NCBI RefSeq assembly: GCF_009687865.1
Contig: NZ_BLAE01000024.1
Span: 25,039-89,038, forward strand
DNA length: 64,000 bases
DNA from: Acrocarpospora macrocephala
GTDB lineage: Bacteria > Actinomycetota > Actinomycetes > Streptosporangiales > Streptosporangiaceae
Direction of reading: 5' to 3'
The notes under the pieces were generated by a model that was not told where the DNA came from, did no database searches, and saw nothing but the letters and a program-made list of their open reading frames with translations. This document shows, in pieces, positions 19,881 through 27,182 of this stretch. How positions within the stretch are numbered: position 1 is the first letter of the stretch; each line of letters opens with the position of its first letter. The position numbers and the translations under genes were made by a program.

Positions 19881-20309
19881 CTAGCCCTCGGGATCTCTGA
19901 TCTCGATGATGTGGAGGGGTTCGTCCAGATGGGTTGAGGCGTCAACCCATCGGGTGGCGTCCATGGTCAGGATGGGGCAGAACGAGATGTCCGCGATCGC
20001 GGCCGTGTGTGCCTCGTACGCCTCCAGCCCTGTGGTCGCCACGACCTCGGCCAGGAGTTCGGCTTGTTCGGTGTCCCGCAGTGGCGCGACGGTCACGTAT
20101 TCCAGCGAGGTCAGGCCGTGCATGGCGTCGGCGGCCTCTTCGGTGTGGGTGTCCACCAGCGCTCGCGTGATCGCCAGAGCGGAGACCACCATCGGCTGGC
20201 CGTCGGCGTCGTAGCCCTGGATGAGGCTGATCGTGCCGATCTCGCCGCGCGCGAGTTCGTGCAGCACGGTCGAGTCCAGGATCAGGGGGACAGGCGTGAA
20301 GTCGGTCAA
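19881..20309 (-). CDS. PIN-domain-like toxin of a type II toxin-antitoxin pair
   Basis: 142 aa. PIN-type acidic residues are visible: LILDSTVL near the N-terminus, AIADISF in the C-terminal third and the final TMDATRW. PIN toxins are RNases that cut tRNA or mRNA when released from their antitoxin. The proposed TTG at 20309 overlaps the antitoxin TGA (TTGA), the usual coupling in such pairs. Sequence beyond the acidic motifs is divergent from classic VapC, so activity is uncertain. Confidence 0.75.
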   Translation of the reverse strand: MTDFTPVPLILDSTVLHELARGEIGTISLIQGYDADGQPMVVSALAITRALVDTHTEEAADAMHGLTSLEYVTVAPLRDTEQAELLAEVVATTGLEAYEAHTAAIADISFCPILTMDATRWVDASTHLDEPLHIIEIRDPEG

Positions 20310-20581
20310 CGCTGCCCGCGCTCCTGGAAGGCGCGCAGTTGCTCGTCGATGTGGGCGCGGGTCCTGGCCACTCGAGCGGCGGTGGAGGGATCGGCGGCGG
20401 CCGCGGCCGCCTTGGTCTGCCACCAGCGCCGGGCCCGCCGGCTGCGGTGGGCGTGCTCGGCCAGGGCGTCGTTGAACGCGGCGGACACCGAGGCCGCCTT
20501 CCCGGCTTCGACGAGCTGCTCGGCGTAGGCGGCCAGATGCGGATCCACGGTGATGGTGATCCGCGTCTTCTTCTCGCTCAT
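20306..20581 (-). CDS. Ribbon-helix-helix antitoxin
   Basis: 91 aa. The N-terminal TRITITVDPHLAAYAEQLVE followed by SVSAAFNDALAEHA is a ribbon-helix-helix DNA-binding pattern. The basic, alanine-rich C-terminus would bind the partner toxin. It begins with ATG 20581, 6 bp after a near-consensus TATGAT -10 element, without a ribosome-binding site. RHH antitoxins normally repress their own promoter. Confidence 0.8.
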   Translation of the reverse strand: MSEKKTRITITVDPHLAAYAEQLVEAGKAASVSAAFNDALAEHAHRSRRARRWWQTKAAAAAADPSTAARVARTRAHIDEQLRAFQERGQR

Positions 20582-20587
20582 ACCCAG

Positions 20588-20593
20588 ATCATA
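20588..20593 (-). promoter_or_regulatory. -10 element of the toxin-antitoxin operon
   Basis: TATGAT on the minus strand (20593-20588), one base from TATAAT, ends 6 bp before the antitoxin ATG. The transcript is probably leaderless. Confidence 0.55.
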
Positions 20594-20614
20594 CTCATGC
20601 AGGCGGCCGGATCC

Positions 20615-21211
20615 TCAGGTCCCCAGGGATGCCAGTTCTCGGGTGAGGTTTTTCGTCGCTTGTTCGGTCCAGAGGGATTGGGCGGTCGGGGTATGGAATA
20701 GGGGGTCTTTGGTGAGAAGGCGGGTGAGGACTTCGGTTCTGCCGGTTTTGAAGAGGTTGATGGGGACGTGGTGGTATTCCTGGCGGATTGCGTGGCTGTA
20801 GTGGTCGTACGTGGTGGGGGGTGCGCCCAGGATGGAGAGGTCGGCGTCGCATAGCACGGCGGCGTTGTGGTCGCCGGGGGCGTGGGTGTGGGTGGCGGTG
20901 ACGCGGACCAGGCGGGCGACCTCCGCGGCGGCGGGGTAGGCGCAGGCGGTGAGGCGGGTGTGGGCCAGTTGGGCGCTGCGTTCCTCGTCGTGGCCGGGGC
21001 GGCCGTCGTAGACGGCGTCGTGGAACCAGGCGGCCAGCCGTACGGCGAGGAGGTCGTCGGCGTGGGCGGCGAGGGTGTCGATCGCGGTGAGGACGGCGTG
21101 CAGGTGGGCGCGGGTGTGGTAGCGGCGGTGGGGTTCTGACCACCGGGCTTCCAGTTCGGCGAGCAGGGCGGTGGCGGCGGGGGAGCCGGGGAGGCCAAGC
21201 GGATTGTCCAC
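20615..21211 (-). CDS. HD-superfamily metal-dependent phosphohydrolase-like protein
   Basis: 198 aa. Probable metal ligands are RRYHTRAHL (His), AAWFHDAVYD (the HD pair, near residue 64) and LCDADLSILG (Asp). The pattern YHTxxHL then FHDaVYD is that of the small predicted HD hydrolases of COG4339. Substrate unknown. The GTG at 21211 lies 6 bp after a minus-strand TAAGTT and has no ribosome-binding site. It is transcribed divergently from the coxD-like gene, with only 34 bp between the start codons. Confidence 0.85.
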   Translation of the reverse strand: MDNPLGLPGSPAATALLAELEARWSEPHRRYHTRAHLHAVLTAIDTLAAHADDLLAVRLAAWFHDAVYDGRPGHDEERSAQLAHTRLTACAYPAAAEVARLVRVTATHTHAPGDHNAAVLCDADLSILGAPPTTYDHYSHAIRQEYHHVPINLFKTGRTEVLTRLLTKDPLFHTPTAQSLWTEQATKNLTRELASLGT

Positions 21212-21245
21212 GGGGGAAACTTATCCGGTGGCGTAGCCTGAGGGC
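21212..21245. promoter_or_regulatory. Divergent leaderless promoter pair in 34 bp
   Basis: Minus strand: TAAGTT (21223-21218) ends 6 bp before the GTG at 21211. Plus strand: TAGCCT (21234-21239) ends 6 bp before the GTG at 21246. Both -10 elements sit within 22 bp of each other and neither gene has room for a leader. Confidence 0.55.
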
Positions 21246-22136
21246 GTGTGGGAGCGAGCGGGCAGGGCGGCTGATATCGATTCTCCGGCGGCGCTGGTGC
21301 GGCGGATGGGGGAGCAGGATTATCTCGCCGATGAGGGGCTGGGGACGGCGGCGTTTCTGGCGTTGAAGATGGGGCGGCCGCTGTTCCTGGAGGGGGAGGC
21401 GGGGGTCGGGAAGACGGAGCTGGCCAAGACGCTGTCCGCGGTGCTGGAGGCGCCGTTGATCCGGTTGCAGTGTTATGAGGGGCTGGACGCGGCGCAGGCG
21501 CTCTACGACTGGGATTTCGCCCGGCAGCTGCTGCATCTGAAGGCGGCCGAGGCGGTGGGCGCGGGGGATGTCAGGGCGCTCGAAGGGGAGATCTACGACC
21601 GGCGGTTCCTGATCGCGCGGCCGTTGCTGCGGGCGCTGGAGGTGCAGCCCGCGGTGCTGCTGGTGGACGAGGTGGACCGGGCGGACGACGAGTTCGAGGC
21701 GTTCCTGCTGGAGGTCCTCTCGGATTTCACGATCTCGATTCCGGAGCTGGGGACGATCGCGGCAGCCGCGCCGCCGGTGGTGGTGGTGACCTCGAACCGG
21801 ACGCGGGAGGTGCACGACGCGCTGAAGCGGCGGTGCCTGTATCACTGGCTGGAGCATCCGGGGTTCGATCGGGAGGTGGCGATCCTGCTGCGCCGCCTGC
21901 CGGCCTGTACGGAGACGCTGGCGGGGCAGGTCGCGCACGCCGCCGCCCGGCTGCGGGAGGCCGATCTGGTCAAGCCGCCGGGGATCGCGGAGACCCTGGA
22001 CTGGGCGGAGGCGATGCTCACGCTGGGGGCGACCGATCTCAATCCCGATCTCGCCGCCGCCACGCTCGGCGCGGTCCTGAAATATCGGGAGGATCAGCAG
22101 TTCGTCGTGAAAAATGGGCTTTTGCGTGATGGGTGA
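21246..22136 (+). CDS. MoxR/CoxD-type AAA ATPase
   Basis: 296 aa AAA+ ATPase. Walker A GEAGVGKTELAK is near residue 54, Walker B is LLVDEVDRADDEFEAFLLE, and sensor 1 is VVTSNRTRE. Together with the VWA protein and XdhC-like protein that follow, it matches the CoxD-CoxE-CoxF set that matures the active site of molybdenum hydroxylases such as CO dehydrogenase. Starts with GTG 21246 behind a leaderless-type promoter. Its last 8 bases overlap the next gene. Confidence 0.9.
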   Translation: MWERAGRAADIDSPAALVRRMGEQDYLADEGLGTAAFLALKMGRPLFLEGEAGVGKTELAKTLSAVLEAPLIRLQCYEGLDAAQALYDWDFARQLLHLKAAEAVGAGDVRALEGEIYDRRFLIARPLLRALEVQPAVLLVDEVDRADDEFEAFLLEVLSDFTISIPELGTIAAAAPPVVVVTSNRTREVHDALKRRCLYHWLEHPGFDREVAILLRRLPACTETLAGQVAHAAARLREADLVKPPGIAETLDWAEAMLTLGATDLNPDLAAATLGAVLKYREDQQFVVKNGLLRDG

Positions 22137-23232
22137 GCCGCGAGCCCGGCTGGTGTCGGTGCTGGTGGGGTTCGCGCGGACTCTGCGGGCGGCGGGGGTC
22201 GGAGCCGATCACGAGCGGACGCGGAATTTCCTGAGTGCGCTCGAACACCTCGATTCGGCGCGGGAGAGCGACGTCTACTGGGCGGGGCGGCTGACGTTGT
22301 GCGCGGGTCCCGATGATCTGCCCAGGTATGACCGCTGCTTCGCCGCGTACTTCGCGGGGGTACGGGCAGGCCCGGCCCGATCCCAGCTGACGGTGACCGT
22401 GACCCGGTTCACCGCCACGCCCTCGGGTGACACGGGCGCCTCGGAGGGTGAGCCGAACGTGCTGCCCGCCACGGCCAGCGCGGTCGAGGTGCTGCGTAAT
22501 CGGGACATCGCCCGGATGACCGCCGCCGAGCGCGACGAGGTGCACCGCATGCTCGCGTTGCTCCGGACGGCCAGGGAGCTGCGCAGGTCACGGCGGCTGG
22601 TGCCGTCCCAGGGCGGCGTCCTGGACGCGCGCAGGACGACGCGGCACGCGATCAGGAGCGGCGGCGAGCCGTCCAGGCTGTACTACCGGGATCGGCGGCT
22701 GAAGCCGCGGCGGGTCGTCATGGTGGCCGACGTCAGCGGGTCGATGGCCGCCTACGCGGATTCGCTGCTGCGGTTCGCGCACGCGCTGGTGCGGTCCGAG
22801 CCGCGGGCGACCGAGGTGTTCAGCGTGGGGACGCGGCTGACCAGGATCACCGCCGAGCTGCGGCACCGGGATCCGGCCGTGGCCATGGACGCGGTGTCGA
22901 AGGCGATTCCGGACTGGAGCGGCGGGACCCGGCTGGGGGAGGAACTCCGGGAGCTGCTCAGGCTCGCTGACGCGCGCGGGGCGATCGTGGTGATCGCCTC
23001 CGACGGGTGGGAACGTGGGGATCCGGGGCTGCTGGCGGCGCAGATGGCGCGGCTGGCGCGGATGGCTCACCGGGTCGTGTGGGTTAATCCTCATAAAGGG
23101 GATCCGGGGTATCAGCCGTTGACGGCGGGTATGCGGGCCGCGCTGCCGTACATCGACGAGCTGGTGGCAGGGCACAGTCTGGCTGCTTTCGAGGAGCTAG
23201 GGGATCGGTTGGGAGGGTTGCGGCGTGCGTGA
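22129..23232 (+). CDS. VWA-domain protein (CoxE-like)
   Basis: 367 aa. The C-terminal von Willebrand A domain has the MIDAS motif DVSGSM (near residue 202) plus the later SGGTRLG and ASDGWERGDPG blocks. The N-terminal half is the helical DUF of CoxE-type proteins. CoxE works with the CoxD ATPase in metal insertion into molybdenum hydroxylases. Starts at 22126 (GTG) or 22114 (ATG) are possible; I chose ATG 22129, which overlaps the coxD-like stop. The gene end overlaps the next start. Confidence 0.88.
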   Translation: MGEPRARLVSVLVGFARTLRAAGVGADHERTRNFLSALEHLDSARESDVYWAGRLTLCAGPDDLPRYDRCFAAYFAGVRAGPARSQLTVTVTRFTATPSGDTGASEGEPNVLPATASAVEVLRNRDIARMTAAERDEVHRMLALLRTARELRRSRRLVPSQGGVLDARRTTRHAIRSGGEPSRLYYRDRRLKPRRVVMVADVSGSMAAYADSLLRFAHALVRSEPRATEVFSVGTRLTRITAELRHRDPAVAMDAVSKAIPDWSGGTRLGEELRELLRLADARGAIVVIASDGWERGDPGLLAAQMARLARMAHRVVWVNPHKGDPGYQPLTAGMRAALPYIDELVAGHSLAAFEELGDRLGGLRRA

Positions 23233-24319
23233 TGTGCTTTCGCAGATCGTGCGATGGTGGGAGGCCGGGGAGCGGTTCGGCCTGGCCACGGTGGTCGGCA
23301 CCTTCCGGAGCGCGCCCCGGCCGCCGGGCGCGGCCATGGCGGTGCTGGCGGCCGAGGCGGTCGGCAGCGTGTCGGGCGGCTGTGTCGAAGGCGCGGTGTA
23401 CGAGCTGGCCCAGGACGTGGTGGCGGCCGGGCGGCCGGTCCTGCAGCGGTACGGCGTGAGCGACGACGACGCCTTCTCCGTCGGGCTGACCTGCGGCGGG
23501 ATCATCGACGTCTTCGTGGAGCCGGTGTCGCGGGCGGACTATCCGGAGCTCGGGGAGATCGCCGCGTCGATCGAGAAGCGGCAGCCGGTGGCGGTGGCGA
23601 CCATCCTGTCCGGTCCCGGCAAGGCGGGCGCGCGCCGGGTGATCTGGCCGGATCGCGGTTCCGGCACCCTCGGGTCGGCGCGGCTGGACGACGCGGTCGA
23701 CGACGACGTGCGCGGCATGCTGGCCCAGGGGCTCACCGGCATCCGCAGGTACGGCGCGCACGGCGAGCGCCGCCTCGACGATCTGCAGGTGTTCGTGCAG
23801 TCGTTCGCGCCCTCGCCCCGCATGCTGGTGTTCGGGGCGATCGACTTCGCCGCCTCGGTGGCGCGGATCGGCAAGTTCCTGGGTTACTACGTGGTGGTCT
23901 GCGACGCCCGCCCGGTGTTCGCCACCGGCAAGCGTTTCCCGGACGCCGACGAGGTTGTGGTCAAATGGCCGCACGACTATCTGACCGCCACGAATGTGGA
24001 CGAACGCACGGTCATCTGCGTGCTCACCCACGATCCCAAGTTCGACGTCCCGCTGCTGGAGGTCGCGCTGCGCACCCCCGCCGCGTATGTGGGCGCGATG
24101 GGATCCCGCCGCACCCATGAAGATCGGCTGGTACGGCTTCGCGAGGCTGGCGTCACCCCGGACGAGCTGGCCCGGCTGCGCTCGCCCATCGGGCTGGACC
24201 TGGGGGCGCGCACCCCCGAGGAGACCGCGGTCTCGATCGCCGCCGAGCTGATCCAGTTGCGCTGGGGCGGCTCGGGGCTCCCGCTGACCGGCACGGAGGG
24301 CCGCATCCACGGTGACTGA
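23225..24319 (+). CDS. XdhC/CoxF-family molybdenum-cofactor maturation protein
   Basis: 364 aa. The N-terminal XdhC domain shows GSVSGGCVEGAVYELAQ and LTCGGIIDVFVEP. The C-terminal Rossmann domain shows LVFGAIDFAASVARIG and YVGAMGSRRTHEDR. XdhC proteins bind molybdenum cofactor and help insert the sulfurated form into xanthine-dehydrogenase-like enzymes. GTG 23225 overlaps the VWA stop and its own end overlaps mocA, so the four genes form one coupled operon. Confidence 0.92.
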   Translation: MRDVLSQIVRWWEAGERFGLATVVGTFRSAPRPPGAAMAVLAAEAVGSVSGGCVEGAVYELAQDVVAAGRPVLQRYGVSDDDAFSVGLTCGGIIDVFVEPVSRADYPELGEIAASIEKRQPVAVATILSGPGKAGARRVIWPDRGSGTLGSARLDDAVDDDVRGMLAQGLTGIRRYGAHGERRLDDLQVFVQSFAPSPRMLVFGAIDFAASVARIGKFLGYYVVVCDARPVFATGKRFPDADEVVVKWPHDYLTATNVDERTVICVLTHDPKFDVPLLEVALRTPAAYVGAMGSRRTHEDRLVRLREAGVTPDELARLRSPIGLDLGARTPEETAVSIAAELIQLRWGGSGLPLTGTEGRIHGD

Positions 24320-24914
24320 CCACGACGGCTCCATCACCGGGATCCTCCTCGCCGCCGGAGCCGGTCGGCGGTTAGGGACACCCAAGGCGCTGGTCGAGTT
24401 CGAGGGGGAACGTCTCGTCGATCGTGGCGTACGGCTGCTGGCCGGCGGGGGATGCCATCCGGTCGTGGTCGTCCTTGGGGCGGCACTTGCGCCGGTATGT
24501 GGAGCGGTGACCGTGCTGAACCCGGACTGGGAGACGGGCATGGCCTCCTCCCTCCGAGTCGGCCTCGCGGCGATGCCCGATTCGGCGGAAGCGGTGGTGA
24601 TCGCCCTGGTCGACCAGCCCCTGATCCGCCCTGAGGCGATCAAACGCTTGATCACCGCCCACCGGAAAGGCGCGGCGATCGCCGTGGCGACATATCACGG
24701 CAAACCGCGAAATCCGGTGATCGTTGGCCGTGAATACGTACACGACCTGGCGGAATCACTCCACGGCGACGCGGGAGCACGCCCATTCCTGCACGCCCAT
24801 CCTGAACTGGTGACCGAGATCCCCTGCGACGACGTCGGCGACCCCGCGGACATCGACGAGGCGGCCGATTTGGCGGCCCTCAGTGCTAAGGCACAAGAGC
24901 GCCCGGCGGAGTGA
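24312..24914 (+). CDS. MobA/MocA-like molybdenum-cofactor nucleotidyltransferase
   Basis: 200 aa. LLAAGAGRRLGTPKAL is the nucleotide-binding loop, followed by NPDWETGMASSLRVGL, LVDQPLI (metal Asp) and PRNPVIV. This pattern is that of MocA, which adds CMP to molybdopterin for the xanthine-dehydrogenase/CO-dehydrogenase family. The cytidylyl specificity is inferred from the coxDEF context. The GTG at 24312 overlaps the XdhC stop. The operon ends here without large, medium or small hydroxylase subunits. Confidence 0.88.
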   Translation: MTDHDGSITGILLAAGAGRRLGTPKALVEFEGERLVDRGVRLLAGGGCHPVVVVLGAALAPVCGAVTVLNPDWETGMASSLRVGLAAMPDSAEAVVIALVDQPLIRPEAIKRLITAHRKGAAIAVATYHGKPRNPVIVGREYVHDLAESLHGDAGARPFLHAHPELVTEIPCDDVGDPADIDEAADLAALSAKAQERPAE

Positions 24915-25048
24915 ACGGATCACCTGGTTGCTCGCCGCTATCCGGCGCCGTTTACCTAGGTGGTGCTTCTCGCCGCACCGGCGCCAAGAGGGGCCAGCGG
25001 CATCGGGGTCGTGAGCCAGATCGATACAAGCATCAATAGAAGCCGCGC

Positions 25049-25141
25049 ATGGCTGGGGTTGAGGGGGCCGCGATGGCTGGGGTCGTGTGATCACAAGCGC
25101 AGCGTGGCTGGGGTCGTATGGCTAGAAGCGCAGGGTGGCTG
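25049..25141 (-). repeat. 31-bp tandem repeats at the 3' end of the EEP gene
   Basis: TGGCTG(G)GG recurs at 25050, 25074, 25105 and 25136, spaced 24, 31 and 31 bp. Read on the minus strand, the unit copies the gene terminus: the real end is CTGCGCTTCTAG (stop at 25122-25124). A second copy 31 bp further reads CTGCGCTTGTGA (stop at 25091-25093), and a degraded third copy follows. The rest of the 24915-25121 gap shows nothing else. Confidence 0.75.
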
Positions 25142-26009
25142 CGGCGGCGCGGTGGTCGCTGCCGGCGGCTTCTTCTACGGTGGCGGTGGTGGCGGTCATG
25201 CCTCGGTAGAGGATGTGGTCGGGGCGGGTGATGGGGAATCTGGCGGGCCAGGTGAAGCCGAAGCCCTGGCCGGCTTGTTGCTGGGCGTCGGTGAGTGGGG
25301 GGACGAGGTCCTCGCGGTGGCGGTCGGTGGTGGCGGTGTTGAGGTCGCCCAGGAGGAGTAAGCGTTTGCTCTCGTCTTCGGCGATGAGTTTTCCGGCGGC
25401 TTCGAGGGTCTCGTCGCGGAATTCGGTTTCGCCGGGGCGGGCGGAGGCGAGGTGCATGACGTAGACGGTGACTTCGCCTTTGGGGGATTTGGTGACGGCG
25501 CGCAGGGCGCGGGCCCAGCCGAGGCCGACGTCCACCTTGCGGGCGCCCTCCAGGGGGTAGCGGCTCCACAGGCCGACCGTGCCGACCTGGTAGTGATGCG
25601 GATACCGGTTGTTGAGTTCCTTGGCGGCCGGGCCGCCGGGGGTCAGTTCCTGCAGGGCGACCAGGTCGCGTCCTTCGGAGAGCGTGCGCACGGCCGTACC
25701 GGACAGGCTGTTGGTGACGCCCACGTTCAGGGTGGCCACCGACAGGTCGCTGGGGCCGCCGGGCGGGCTGCGCAGCAGGCCGGGACCGAACAGCACGCCC
25801 CACACGACGGCGGGGACGAGCGTGGCCACGATGGCGGGGACGGAGCGGGAGGCCAGCGCGGCGGCCAGGAGCAGCGGGACGCCCAGGCCGATCCAGGGCA
25901 GCACGCTCTCCAGGACGGGGGTGAAGCCGCCGAGTTCGGGCAGCAGCCGATGGCCCGCGAGCACCGCGGCGAGCACGGCCGCGAGCACCATGACCGCGCG
26001 TCTGAGCAA
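25122..26009 (-). CDS. Membrane-anchored endonuclease/exonuclease/phosphatase-family protein
   Basis: 295 aa. Three hydrophobic segments fill about residues 5-90, then an EEP domain follows on the outer or cytosolic face. Conserved blocks are VATLNVG (metal-binding Asn region), ALQELTPGG (Glu), LLLGDLNTA (GDxN) and SDHRAAAA (the terminal SDH). Such proteins hydrolyse nucleic acid or phospholipid phosphodiesters; the substrate is unknown. AGGGAG lies 5 bp before the TTG at 26009. A GTG at 26015 has no room for a ribosome-binding site. A TAGACT -10 is at 26041-26036. Confidence 0.85.
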   Translation of the reverse strand: MLRRAVMVLAAVLAAVLAGHRLLPELGGFTPVLESVLPWIGLGVPLLLAAALASRSVPAIVATLVPAVVWGVLFGPGLLRSPPGGPSDLSVATLNVGVTNSLSGTAVRTLSEGRDLVALQELTPGGPAAKELNNRYPHHYQVGTVGLWSRYPLEGARKVDVGLGWARALRAVTKSPKGEVTVYVMHLASARPGETEFRDETLEAAGKLIAEDESKRLLLLGDLNTATTDRHREDLVPPLTDAQQQAGQGFGFTWPARFPITRPDHILYRGMTATTATVEEAAGSDHRAAAATLRF

Positions 26010-26093
26010 GATCACTCCCTGGGGCTGCGGGCACCAGTCTATTGACCGGAGACCCGTCCACAGACCGCCGCTTCGGCGGGCCACGCGCTCATG

Positions 26094-26140
26094 TACCCTC
26101 GGAATGCCGAAGAAACCGAACAACATTCGGTCAAGGAGGA
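26094..26140 (+). promoter_or_regulatory. Promoter and strong Shine-Dalgarno of the F420 oxidoreductase gene
   Basis: TACCCT (26094-26099) is a possible -10. AAGGAGGA (26133-26140) is a near-perfect Shine-Dalgarno 7 bp before the ATG at 26148. It contrasts with the leaderless genes nearby. Confidence 0.5.
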
Positions 26141-26147
26141 CTGCGCT

Positions 26148-27182
26148 ATGCGGATCGGGATGGCCTTGAGCTACTCCGGGGGCTTCAAGGAGACCGTGGC
26201 CGAGCTGGCCGACTACGAGAAGGCCGGTCTGGACATCGTCTTCGTCGCCGAGGCCTACAGCTTCGACGCGGTCAGCCAGATGGGGTACATCGCGGCCAAG
26301 ACCGAGACGTTGCAGATCGCGTCGGGGATCCTGCCGATCTACTCGCGGACGCCCACGCTGCTGGCGATGACCGCGGCGGGCCTGGACTACGTCTCCGACG
26401 GGCGGTTCACGCTCGGGCTCGGGGCGTCGGGGCCGCAGGTCATCGAGGGGTTCCACGGGGTGCAGTACACCGCGCCGCTGGGCCGGACGCGGGAGATCAT
26501 CGAGATCTGCCGGAAGGTGTGGCGGCGGGAAAAGCTGGAGCACCAGGGTAAGCACTACTCGATGCCGCTGGCCGGGACCAAGCTCGGCAAGCCGCTGAAG
26601 CTGATCAACCACCCGGTCCGCGAGCGCATCCCGATCGTGGTCGCCGCCATCGGCCCGCAGAACGTGGAGCTCGCCGCCGAGCTGGCCGAGGGCTGGGAGC
26701 CGATCTTCTACCTGCCGGAGAAGGCCGCCGACGTCTGGGGGCCCTCGCTGGCCGCGGGCAAGGCCAGGCGCGCCCCCGAACTCGGCGAGCTCGACGTGAT
26801 CGCCCAGGCCACCCTCGCCATCGGCGACGACGTCGGCGGCCTGCTGGAGTTCGGCCGCCCGATGGCCGCCCTCTACATCGGCGGCATGGGAGCCAAGGGC
26901 AAGAACTTCTACAACGACCTGGCCCGCCGGTACGGCTACGAGCGGGAGGCCGAGCGGATCCAGGACCTCTACCTGGACGGCAAGAAGGACGAGGCCGCCG
27001 CCCTGGTCCCGCACGAGCTGCTGGAGAACATGTCCCTGGTCGGCCCGGAGGGCTTCGTCCGGGACCGGATCCAGGCCATGCGCGACTCCGGCGTCACCAC
27101 GATCAACGTGACCCCGGCCGGCGCCACCCACGCCGACCGGGTCGCCCTGATCGAGAAGATCAAGGAGATGACGTCAGGGTGA
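26148..27182 (+). CDS. LLM-class F420-dependent oxidoreductase
   Basis: 344 aa luciferase-like (TIM-barrel) flavin/F420 oxidoreductase. It opens MRIGMALSYSGGFKETV and shows GILPIYSRTPTLLAMTAAGLD, DGRFTLGLGASGPQVIEGFHG and the central VVAAIGPQNVELAAELAEGW. Length is typical of the actinobacterial F420 group; the exact substrate cannot be read. The start is fixed by a strong Shine-Dalgarno. Its final 23 bases overlap the 3' end of the convergent GH9 gene. Confidence 0.92.
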   Translation: MRIGMALSYSGGFKETVAELADYEKAGLDIVFVAEAYSFDAVSQMGYIAAKTETLQIASGILPIYSRTPTLLAMTAAGLDYVSDGRFTLGLGASGPQVIEGFHGVQYTAPLGRTREIIEICRKVWRREKLEHQGKHYSMPLAGTKLGKPLKLINHPVRERIPIVVAAIGPQNVELAAELAEGWEPIFYLPEKAADVWGPSLAAGKARRAPELGELDVIAQATLAIGDDVGGLLEFGRPMAALYIGGMGAKGKNFYNDLARRYGYEREAERIQDLYLDGKKDEAAALVPHELLENMSLVGPEGFVRDRIQAMRDSGVTTINVTPAGATHADRVALIEKIKEMTSG

